Source of the DNA: Streptomyces sp. NBC_01198
Lineage (GTDB): Bacteria; Actinomycetota; Actinomycetes; Streptomycetales; Streptomycetaceae
Length of the DNA: 64,000 nt
Reading direction: 5' to 3'
Assembly (NCBI RefSeq): GCF_036010485.1
Contig: NZ_CP108568.1
Location: forward strand, 5,232,501 to 5,296,500
The position numbers and the translations under genes are program-made. This document shows positions 46,388 to 53,530 of this stretch, piece after piece (position 1 is the stretch's first letter; every line of letters starts with the position of its first letter). The notes beneath the pieces are model-generated. The model was given only the letters and a program-made list of their open reading frames with translations, was not told where the DNA came from and ran no database searches.

Positions 46388-47772
46388 CGCCGTCCCTCCC
46401 TGCGCAGCCGCCGGATGTTGAAGATCATGACTGGCAGCACCAGCAGCAGCAGGATCACACCGATCGCACTGCCGACGCCCTGGTCGTCACCGCCGCCGAA
46501 CGACGACAGATACAGCTGCAGCGCCAGCACGTTGGCGTTCTGCTGGCTGCTGCCCGGCGCGATGATGTACACCAGGTCGAAGATCTTGAGCACGTTGATC
46601 ATCAGCGTGACCGTGACCACCACAAGCACCGGAGCCAGCAGCGGCACGGTGATCCGGCGGAAGACCTGCCACTCGTTGGCGCCGTCCACCCGGGCCTGCT
46701 CCAGCAGTTCCCTGGGCACCCCGGCCAGGCCCGCCGCGATCAGCACCATCGCGAAACCGGCCCACATCCAGATGTAGGACACGATGATCGACGGCGTCAC
46801 CAGGCTCGGGCCGAGCCAGTTGATGCCCTCGTACTTCCCGGCGAAGTTCGAGCCGGGCAGCCGCAGCTGGGCGCCGACCGCCTCGGCGGGCAGCTTGTAC
46901 GTGCCGTCCTTGGCGGACTTCGCCGACGCGATGACCTTGCCGTCCTTGACCGCCTGCACCTTCACCCCGGACAGCGCCTTCTCACCGGGGTCGATCACCC
47001 CCGGCTTGCCGGTGCCGCCGGGCCGGAAGTCCAGCCACACGGTGCCGGTCACCGCACCCGGCTGCGAGGGCGCGGGCTTCGCGTCCTGCGCGCCGGAGGG
47101 CACCTTGTTCTGCGGGATGCCGACCAGCGGCAGGTCGGCCGGAGTGCCGGCGCTCGCGGCGGACTTCGAGGTGAAGGAGCCGCCCGCGGTCGGCGCCAGA
47201 TCGCCGTTGGGCCGCGGTCTGGCCCCCGGATAGGCCGCGTTGTCGGTGAAGGTGTCGTGCACCGCCACCACCACCGCGTTCGCCACCCCCTGCGAGGGGT
47301 CCTGCTCGTAGACCAGCCGGAAGATGATCCCGGCCGCCAGCATCGAGATCGCCATCGGCATGAAGACGATCAGCTTGAACGCCGTGCCCCAGCGCACCCT
47401 TTCGGTGAGCACCGCGAACACCAGGCCGAGCGCGGTCGCCACGGCGGGCGCGACCACCACCCAGATGACGTTGTTGCGCACCGCCGTGAGGATGCCGTGG
47501 TCGGTGAAGACCGTGCCGAAGTTCTTCAGCCCGATGAAGGCGCTGCCGTCCGCGTCGTACAGGCTCCGCTTGACGGTGAAGACGATCGGATACGCCACCA
47601 GCGCGCCCAGCAGGACCAGCGCGGGCAGCAGGAACACCGCGGCCACCCACGGCCGGGTGCCCATCACACTGCGACGGGATCCCTTACCGGGACCCGGCGG
47701 GGGCGGGACGGCGGCGGCGGAACCGCCGCCCCCCGCCCCCGCGGTGGCACCAGCCACCTGTGCCGGGGACAC
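46384..47772 (-). CDS. Carbohydrate ABC transporter permease (CUT1, MalF type) with inserted extracellular domain
   Basis: 462 residues, about 150 more than usual. TM1 is at about 41-66. After the third hydrophobic segment (FKLIVFMPMAISMLAAGIIF, about 132-151) comes a polar insert from about 174 to 318. It includes GTVWLDFRPG, DPGEKALSGVKVQAVKDGKV and SAKDGTYKLPA (243-295), which read like an SdrD-B/Cna-B-type beta-sandwich. The permease then resumes with SIIVSYIWMWAGF and the EAA loop ELLEQARVDGANEWQVF (about 355-371). The GTG at 47772 has GGGAG nine bases upstream and lies 5 bases after the binding-protein stop. MalF of E. coli also has a large periplasmic loop, but of different sequence. 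Confidence 0.9.
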   Translation of the reverse strand: MSPAQVAGATAGAGGGGSAAAVPPPPGPGKGSRRSVMGTRPWVAAVFLLPALVLLGALVAYPIVFTVKRSLYDADGSAFIGLKNFGTVFTDHGILTAVRNNVIWVVVAPAVATALGLVFAVLTERVRWGTAFKLIVFMPMAISMLAAGIIFRLVYEQDPSQGVANAVVVAVHDTFTDNAAYPGARPRPNGDLAPTAGGSFTSKSAASAGTPADLPLVGIPQNKVPSGAQDAKPAPSQPGAVTGTVWLDFRPGGTGKPGVIDPGEKALSGVKVQAVKDGKVIASAKSAKDGTYKLPAEAVGAQLRLPGSNFAGKYEGINWLGPSLVTPSIIVSYIWMWAGFAMVLIAAGLAGVPRELLEQARVDGANEWQVFRRITVPLLAPVLVVVTVTLMINVLKIFDLVYIIAPGSSQQNANVLALQLYLSSFGGGDDQGVGSAIGVILLLLVLPVMIFNIRRLRREGRR

Positions 47773-47777
47773 GTGCC

Positions 47778-49193
47778 TCAGCTCCCGTACGCCTTGGCGG
47801 CGTCGGCCTCCAGCTTGGCCTGCGCGCCCGCCACGTCGGACGGCTTGGCGAGGAAGTCCTGGAGGTCCTTCCACTCGCCCTCGCCCTTCGTGCCACCGAA
47901 GGCCGCCGGCGCCTGGTCCGACATGTCGAACCGGAAGTCGTCACCCGCGGCGATCAGCGACTTGGCGATGTCGCGCTGCACCGCGTCGGGATACGCCGCC
48001 AGGTCGAGCGACTTGTTCGGCGAGAGGTAACCGCCGCCCTGCGCCCAGATCTTGGCCGCGTCCGTCGACGCGATGAACGTCAGCAGCGCCTGCGCGCCGG
48101 GGCCGTCCTTGAGCACCACCGCGACGTCACCGCCGGAGACCACCGGCGCCTTGCCGGCGCCGACCGCCGGGAAGGCGAACTCCTTGGCGTCCGTGCCGAC
48201 CTTCGCCTTGGTGTTGGCCGAGATGAACGCCGAGACGAAGTCCGCCTCGTAGACCATCGCGGCGGCCGGCGGGTTGCCGGTGAAGGTCTGCGTCACCGAC
48301 TTCGGGAAGTCGGTGCCCAGGGCGCCCTTGGCGCCGCCGGCGATCAGGTCCTTGTTGCCGAACAGCTGGGCCAGCGTGGTGAGCGCCGCCTTCACCGACG
48401 GGTCGGTCCACTTGATGCTGTGCGCGGCCAGCTGGTCGTACTTCTCCGGGCCCGCCTGCGACAGGTAGATGTTCTCGAACCAGTCGGTCAGCGTCCAGCC
48501 GTCCGCGCCGCCGATCGACACCGGGGTGGTGCCCGACTCGAAGACGGTCTCCGCCGTCTTCAGGAAGTCCGCCCAGGTCTTCGGCTCGGTGGCGCCCGCG
48601 TTGCTGAACGCGGCGGCGTTGTACCAGATCATCGACTTGTTCGAGACCTTGGCGTAGACGCCGTACTGCTTGTCCTTCCACGCGCCGAGCTTCTGCCAGC
48701 CCGGGGAGAAGTTCTTGCTCAGCTGGGCCTGCGCCTGCGGCCCCAGCGGCTTGACCCAGCCCTTGTCGGCGAACTGGTGCAGCACGCCGTTCTGCGCCAG
48801 GAACGCGACGTCCGGCGGCGCGCCGCCCTGGATCTTCGTCCCCAGGAAGGTCGACTGGCTGTCGCCGGTCGGCACGAACGTGGTCTTCGCGCCGGTGCGC
48901 TTGTCGAACTCGTCGAGCACCTTCTGGAAGTTCTTCTGCTCGGGGCCCGTCCACACCGCGGCCACTTCCAGCTTCTGGCCGTGCAGGTCAGGCAGTTGCA
49001 GGGCGTCACCGCCGCCAGACGCCGCCTTGGAGGTCGGCGCGGCGTCCTTCTTGCCCCCGTCGTCGTCGCCCCCGCAGGCCGCCGCGGTCAGCGCGAGCGC
49101 CGACGCCGACACGACGGCGAGCGCCACGCGCGTTGTCCGGCGCATGCCGCTGCCGCTCTGGGCGGTTTGCGTCTTACCCTTCAACCTGTGCAT
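47778..49193 (-). CDS. Extracellular solute-binding lipoprotein of a sugar ABC importer
   Basis: 471 residues. The signal peptide is RRTTRVALAVVSASALAL followed by the lipobox TAAAC with lipidated Cys40, then an acidic/Gly linker (GGDDDGGKKD). The mature part has LEVAAVWTGPEQKNFQKVLDEF, the usual opening of cluster B (CUT1) binding proteins, and GGAPPDVAFLAQNG; EPKTWADFLKT and GGYLSPNK also fit. The specific sugar is not deducible. The ATG at 49193 is preceded by GAGGGG seven bases upstream. First gene of the three-gene importer operon; a near-palindrome lies about 90 bases upstream. Confidence 0.92.
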   Translation of the reverse strand: MHRLKGKTQTAQSGSGMRRTTRVALAVVSASALALTAAACGGDDDGGKKDAAPTSKAASGGGDALQLPDLHGQKLEVAAVWTGPEQKNFQKVLDEFDKRTGAKTTFVPTGDSQSTFLGTKIQGGAPPDVAFLAQNGVLHQFADKGWVKPLGPQAQAQLSKNFSPGWQKLGAWKDKQYGVYAKVSNKSMIWYNAAAFSNAGATEPKTWADFLKTAETVFESGTTPVSIGGADGWTLTDWFENIYLSQAGPEKYDQLAAHSIKWTDPSVKAALTTLAQLFGNKDLIAGGAKGALGTDFPKSVTQTFTGNPPAAAMVYEADFVSAFISANTKAKVGTDAKEFAFPAVGAGKAPVVSGGDVAVVLKDGPGAQALLTFIASTDAAKIWAQGGGYLSPNKSLDLAAYPDAVQRDIAKSLIAAGDDFRFDMSDQAPAAFGGTKGEGEWKDLQDFLAKPSDVAGAQAKLEADAAKAYGS

Positions 49194-49281
49194 CTGACAT
49201 CCCCTCAGTCCCGTGGCGTCCTGTCCTACGCCCGCTGAACTGCCTCCGGCAAGGGTCGGTGCCAGTCGCTGCCCGCAATGT

Positions 49282-49296
49282 GACCACGCCGTGATC
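49282..49296. promoter_or_regulatory. Near-palindrome upstream of the sugar importer (candidate operator)
   Basis: GACCACG-C-CGTGATC: 7-bp arms with one mismatch around a central C, about 90 bases before the binding-protein start. LacI-family regulators of Streptomyces sugar importers bind such short dyads. No regulator gene is adjacent. Confidence 0.3.
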
Positions 49297-49419
49297 TTGC
49301 CCCAAACCTCCCTCCGCCCAATGCCGTTGCCCGGCGGGCCGGCCATGCGACGCCGTCCACGGCTGCGTGGGGGGTGGGTGCCATCTGCGGTGGCGTGCTT
49401 GTCTGCCGCGCCGTCGTGG

Positions 49420-49580
49420 CTTGTCGCGCAGTTCCCCGCGCCCTGAAAAACGCGCACCCTCTGCGCAAAGGGCAACCCCCCAGGGGCGCGGGGAACTGCG
49501 CCCTCAGCCCCCGCCGGGCTGCAGGCGACCGCCCAGCGCAAGGGGCAATCACCTGGGGGCGCGGGGAACTGCGCGACAAG
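49420..49580. repeat. Three copies of a dispersed GGGGCGCGGGGAACTGCGCG element
   Basis: Copy 1 is inverted (49420-49443, CTTGTCGCGCAGTTCCCCGC...); copy 2 is direct but shorter (49483-49500); copy 3 is direct (49556-49580, ending GCGCGACAAG). Copies 1 and 3 are complementary over about 24 bases and could form a large hairpin. I recognise this as a short intergenic repeat common in Streptomyces genomes. Confidence 0.85.
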
Positions 49581-49645
49581 GCACCCACCGGGGGAAGGTC
49601 CCGGGTCGGGGGAAGGGGCACCCCCCGGGGGCCCCGGGGTGGAGG

Positions 49646-52600
49646 CTACGTCGCCGGTTCAGCCTCAGCGGCACGCTGCAACGCACTGGCCAGCAGTGCA
49701 AGATCCGTCGGCCCGTTGCCGAGCTCGCGGACCTGGCGGCGGGCCGGCGGATCCCCCATCCGCTCCCACTCCAGCCCCACAACCGTCGGCCGCAAGGTCG
49801 CCGTGCGCGGGATGCGCCCGCTGACCCGGCCGGCCTGGAAGGCCGTCACCGCCCCGCCGGGCCGGCGCAGATACCCCCGGCCGGGAACGGACTCGTCGAG
49901 GCCCGCCGGATCCTCGACGTTCACCAGCAGCGCCGCGGACTCCGTGTCGGGCATACGCAACGCGACCCGCAGCGGCGCCCGCTCGTCCGCCTCGGTGCCG
50001 GCGGTCCGCTCGGGCCGCCCGGTGGCGGCCACCAGGTGGACGCCGAGGCGTTCGCCGTCCCTGGCGACCGCCTCGATCGCCCGGACGACGCTGCCGGCCG
50101 CGGGCCGCCCTGGGGCGCCGAGCGCGGGAGCCACGAGCGCGTCGAAGTCGTCGACGAGCACGACCAGCCGCGGCAGCCCCGGCGCCTCGGGAGCGGGCGC
50201 GGCCGGCGCCCGCCCGCCCTGGTGCGGCACGGTCGCCGCGACGAGCCGGTCCGCGTGCCAGGCGGCGAACGCCCGCCCGCCGAGCACCCCTTCGCGCCGC
50301 TTCAGCTCCGCGCTGAGCGCCTGCGCGAACTCCCGCATCCGGACGGGGTCGGAGGCCACCAGGTGCCCGCTGACGTGGGGCAGGTCCGCGCAGACGGCCA
50401 GCCCTTCGCCGCGGTCCTGGCCGGCGCCGTCCAGCAGGATCAGGGTCAGCCGCTCCGGCCGCTCCGCGGCGGCCAGCGCGGCGGCGACGGACCGCAGCAG
50501 CTCCGTCTTGCCCGCGCCCGGCGCCCCGCCGACCATCAGGTGCGGCCCCTCGGCCACGAGGTCGACCGCCACCCGCCCGCCGGAACCCGCGCCGGCCCCG
50601 GCGCCGAGCACGGCGACCGCCGACGGCGCCGCGGCGGGCGCGGCCGCCCAGCGCGCGGCGATCTTCGCGGGGGTGGCGAGCGCCAGGTCCAGCTCGTCGA
50701 GCAGCCGTACGGTGCCGGGCAGCGCGTGCCGCGAACCGGCGCCCGGGGCGTCCGCGTCGGCCTCCCGCAGCGGGGCCAGCGCCCGCGCGAAATGCTCGGC
50801 CCAGGCGCCGGACACCGCGTCCAGCACGATCTCGTCGGCGCCGCCCCCGTCCGCCCCGGCCGGCGGCTGTCCGGCGGGCTCGACCAGCAGCGTCGTCGCG
50901 ACGTCCCCCGACAGCCGGGCCACCACCCCGTCGTCCACCGCGGGCCGCTCGCCCGGCTCGGTCAGGCACAGCACATGGATGCCGACGGCCGGTCCGGCGG
51001 CCGCGATCCGCGCGACCGTCTCGCGCAGCGCGGCGGACCCGGGGTCGCCGTCGACCACCAGCAGCGAGTACGGCCCGGGGTGTCCGGCGGCGGCCGGCCC
51101 CTCCTCGATCCTGCGGACCAGCTCGGCCGTACGGGCCTGTGCCTGGTCGCGGTCGAAGGCCAGCAGCAGCCGGCAGTCCTGGCCGTGGGCGGGCCGCAGG
51201 TGCGGCAGCCAGTTCAGCCACGACCACTCCTCGGCCCGCTGGTCCGCGGGCCTGGCGCGGTCCGCGCTGAGCAGCACGACCTCCAAGGTGGTGGGGGAGT
51301 GCAGCGCGCACAGCTGGGCGAGCACCGCGCGGGCCAGCCCGGCCAGTCGCGGCCGCGGCCCGACCAGGGTCAGCGCCGAGGTGCGGGGCCGGCGCAGGTC
51401 CACGGTGAAGGGCACCCCGGCCAGCCGCCGGTTGCCGTACTCCGACGGCAGGTCGGCGGTGCCGAGCCGTACGGTCAGCGCGTCCGGGTGCCCGGGGGCC
51501 CGTTCCCACAGCCGCCTGCCGGGGCCCAGCGCCGTGAGCAGGACGGCCGCCGGGTCGGGCCAGCGCTCCCGCAGGGCCTCGGCCTCGCCGCCGGCGAACG
51601 CCTCCTCGCCCTCGTCGCGCCCCGCGCCGCTCAGCCGCCGCCGCGCCCAGGCCCCTATCGAGCCGACGACGCCGTTGCGCCCGCCGGCCCCGGCTCCCGG
51701 GCGCCGCGCCTGGCCGGTGTCCCGCCGCCCGGGGGTGGCGGTGCCGTCGATGCCGTCGACCCGCCCGGGGGCCGCCGCGCCCCCGGTGTCGCGCCGCGTG
51801 CCCGCGCCCTCGCCCGGGTGTCCGGCTGCGGCGGGCGCGTCGTCGGGCGGCGCCGGGTGCCCGGGGCCGCCCGGGGTGCCGGTCCTGGCGTGGGCGTCGC
51901 CCGGCTGCCCCGCGGGGCCGTATCCGGGGCGTCCTGCGTCGTGTCCGGGTGCGTCCGGGCGGCCCGCCGCCCCGGAGCCGGCCTGCGGCCCGCCGTAGGC
52001 GTCGACGGCGTCCCCCGGACCCCCGTCCGGGCCCGGGGACCGCCCGCCCGCCGAAGCGTCGTCGTCCGCCGCCGTCCCGTCCCGCTGCGCCGGCACCGTC
52101 GCGGTGTCGTGCGCCTGCCGTCCGGGCCACGGGGCGTCGCGCAGGGACACCCGCAGGTGGCCGTCGGCGTCGGGGGTGGTGGGCAGCGGCGCGGCGGCGG
52201 GTGAGCCGGCCGGGTCGAGGCGCAGGGTGGACTCACCCAGATGGAGCAGCGCGCCCGGCGGCAGTGGCACCGGCTGCGCGCCGACCGCGCGCCCGCTGAG
52301 CGTCGTACCGTTCGTGGAGCCCAGATCGGCGACGGTCAGCCCGCCGTCCGGGCCGAAGGCCACCTCGCAGTGCAGCCGTGAGACGTCCGGGTCGTCCAGC
52401 GGCACGTCCGCGTCGGCCGACCGCCCGATCGTGGCCCGGCCGCCGGGCAGCAGGTGGACCCCGCCCGCGTCCGGCCCGCCCACCACCAGCAGCCGCGCGA
52501 CCTCGGCGGACGGGCGGCCGTACTCCCCGAAACTGCCGTACTGCCCGTGGTCGTGCGGTTCGCCAGGCCGGCCGGTGGACGCGTGCAGCGACAGGACGGC

Positions 52601-52834
52601 GCCGTCGACCAGCGGGGGCACCCCGAGCACGGCGGTGGGCGGTACGCGGTCCTGCCCGACGTAGAGGGCCACCGAGGACCCGGCGGAGCGGCCCGGCTGC
52701 CCGGATCCCGCGGCCGAGGCGAGCGCGCCGGCCACCGAGCCGAGCACGGTGCCCGCGGGCGCGGTGACGAGCACGTCACTGCCGCGTGCTGCCCGGCCGC
52801 TGCGCGGCCCGAGGACGGTCAGCCGGATCTGCAT
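49646..52834 (-). CDS. FHA domain-containing FtsK/SpoIIIE-type ATPase
   Basis: 1062 residues. Residues 1-85 look like a small ubiquitin-like fold (MQIRLTVLGPRSGRA...). An FHA domain at about 113-205 has GRSADADV, SRLHCEV (152-158) and STNGT (173-177), the phosphothreonine-binding signature. A Gly/Pro/Ala-rich linker (about 210-430) leads to an FtsK/EccC-like region with Walker A GGAPGAGKT (about 769-777, Lys776) and Walker B-like LVVLVDDFDAL. An upstream ATPase-like module seems degenerate. FHA-EccC-like fusions are known in actinobacteria and relate to type VII secretion ATPases; no esx genes are nearby. The ATG at 52834 starts the conserved sequence. The head-to-head neighbours are the PkaA/PkaB kinases, whose phospho-targets an FHA domain could bind. 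Confidence 0.87.
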   Translation of the reverse strand: MQIRLTVLGPRSGRAARGSDVLVTAPAGTVLGSVAGALASAAGSGQPGRSAGSSVALYVGQDRVPPTAVLGVPPLVDGAVLSLHASTGRPGEPHDHGQYGSFGEYGRPSAEVARLLVVGGPDAGGVHLLPGGRATIGRSADADVPLDDPDVSRLHCEVAFGPDGGLTVADLGSTNGTTLSGRAVGAQPVPLPPGALLHLGESTLRLDPAGSPAAAPLPTTPDADGHLRVSLRDAPWPGRQAHDTATVPAQRDGTAADDDASAGGRSPGPDGGPGDAVDAYGGPQAGSGAAGRPDAPGHDAGRPGYGPAGQPGDAHARTGTPGGPGHPAPPDDAPAAAGHPGEGAGTRRDTGGAAAPGRVDGIDGTATPGRRDTGQARRPGAGAGGRNGVVGSIGAWARRRLSGAGRDEGEEAFAGGEAEALRERWPDPAAVLLTALGPGRRLWERAPGHPDALTVRLGTADLPSEYGNRRLAGVPFTVDLRRPRTSALTLVGPRPRLAGLARAVLAQLCALHSPTTLEVVLLSADRARPADQRAEEWSWLNWLPHLRPAHGQDCRLLLAFDRDQAQARTAELVRRIEEGPAAAGHPGPYSLLVVDGDPGSAALRETVARIAAAGPAVGIHVLCLTEPGERPAVDDGVVARLSGDVATTLLVEPAGQPPAGADGGGADEIVLDAVSGAWAEHFARALAPLREADADAPGAGSRHALPGTVRLLDELDLALATPAKIAARWAAAPAAAPSAVAVLGAGAGAGSGGRVAVDLVAEGPHLMVGGAPGAGKTELLRSVAAALAAAERPERLTLILLDGAGQDRGEGLAVCADLPHVSGHLVASDPVRMREFAQALSAELKRREGVLGGRAFAAWHADRLVAATVPHQGGRAPAAPAPEAPGLPRLVVLVDDFDALVAPALGAPGRPAAGSVVRAIEAVARDGERLGVHLVAATGRPERTAGTEADERAPLRVALRMPDTESAALLVNVEDPAGLDESVPGRGYLRRPGGAVTAFQAGRVSGRIPRTATLRPTVVGLEWERMGDPPARRQVRELGNGPTDLALLASALQRAAEAEPAT

Positions 52835-53530
52835 CTCGTCCGCGGTCCCTTCTGCCCGGGCATGCGGCGGGAAGACCCCTCCCGGACCGCGCCAGAGCGC
52901 GTTGACACTGACACCTACCGACATCTACCGACCGCGCACCGGACCGGACGGTGTCCGGCGGCGCGCAGGCACGAGCGGCAGGACCGCCCCCCGCTGCCCC
53001 CACCGGACCGTACGGGGTGCATCCTCCCACCCGCCACCGACATCCTGACGCCGGTACCACCTCAGGTGATCTTGTCGTACCGCCGAGCGGACCGTTCACC
53101 GGCCGCCCGCCGCCCGCCGCCGGGCGGGAAGTGGCCGGAGCGGACCGCCTGGCGCCCGTGTCCCGGCCGCCCCGAAGCCGCATCCGTGCCCGAACCGTGC
53201 CCGAACCGGGCCCCGTCCGCGCGGGATCCGGGTCCCGTCCGCGCCGACCCCGGCCCGGAACGGAGGCCGTTTCCGACCGCCTTCCACCCGTTCTCCACCC
53301 GTTGTCCGACCGTCTCCCGACCGTTTTCCGCCGGTCCTGTGCCGTGATCGGGCACCGGACGTTCCGCTGGTGACCGCGCTGCGGGCGCGCAACCACAGGC
53401 CGCCCCGCGGCGTCCTACCCGGGAATCCCGGCGGCGCCGCCCGGCCACCGTCCGCCGCGCGGCACTACGCTTGGCCGGAACCGGGCACCGCGAGGGACGC
53501 CCGGTCACTACGGAGCAGGGAGCGCATGAC
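52835..53530. other. Long divergent intergenic region between the FHA-FtsK gene and pkaA
   Basis: 696 bases with no gene I can support on either strand. It holds GC-rich low-complexity sequence, with CCCGAACCG-type repeats (about 53178-53260), an 11-bp periodic array (53272-53337), and a TACGCT hexamer at about 53466-53471 that may be the -10 of pkaA. The promoters of both divergent genes must lie here. Confidence 0.6.
53272..53337. repeat. Six tandem 11-bp units upstream of pkaA
   Basis: Units are TCCGACCGCCT, TCCACCCGTTC, TCCACCCGTTG, TCCGACCGTCT, CCCGACCGTTT and TCCGCCGGTCC. The period is exactly 11 bases, one helical turn, with a core YCC(G/A)(A/C)CCG. Degenerate rather than identical copies suggest selection for binding and not slippage. 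Confidence 0.75.

Larger units (their letters stand above)
49194..49645. other. Intergenic region upstream of the importer and downstream of the FHA-FtsK gene
   Basis: 452 bases without a supported gene. It contains the candidate operator near 49289, then three copies of a GGGGCGCGGGGAACTGCG element and, before the FHA-FtsK stop, a G-rich stretch (about 49590-49645). Open frames here do not continue with coding-type bias into recognisable sequence. Confidence 0.6.

Noticed and set aside
49367-52204. Long plus-strand frames (up to 945 codons) opposite the FHA-FtsK gene
   Set aside because: FHA and Walker motifs on the minus strand show which strand codes; the opposite product is Arg/Pro/Gly low complexity.
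53471-53530. Upstream GTG at 53471 as the pkaA start
   Set aside because: The extra 20 residues lack kinase-family sequence, and the GTG at 53531 has a good ribosome site and matches the PkaA N terminus.
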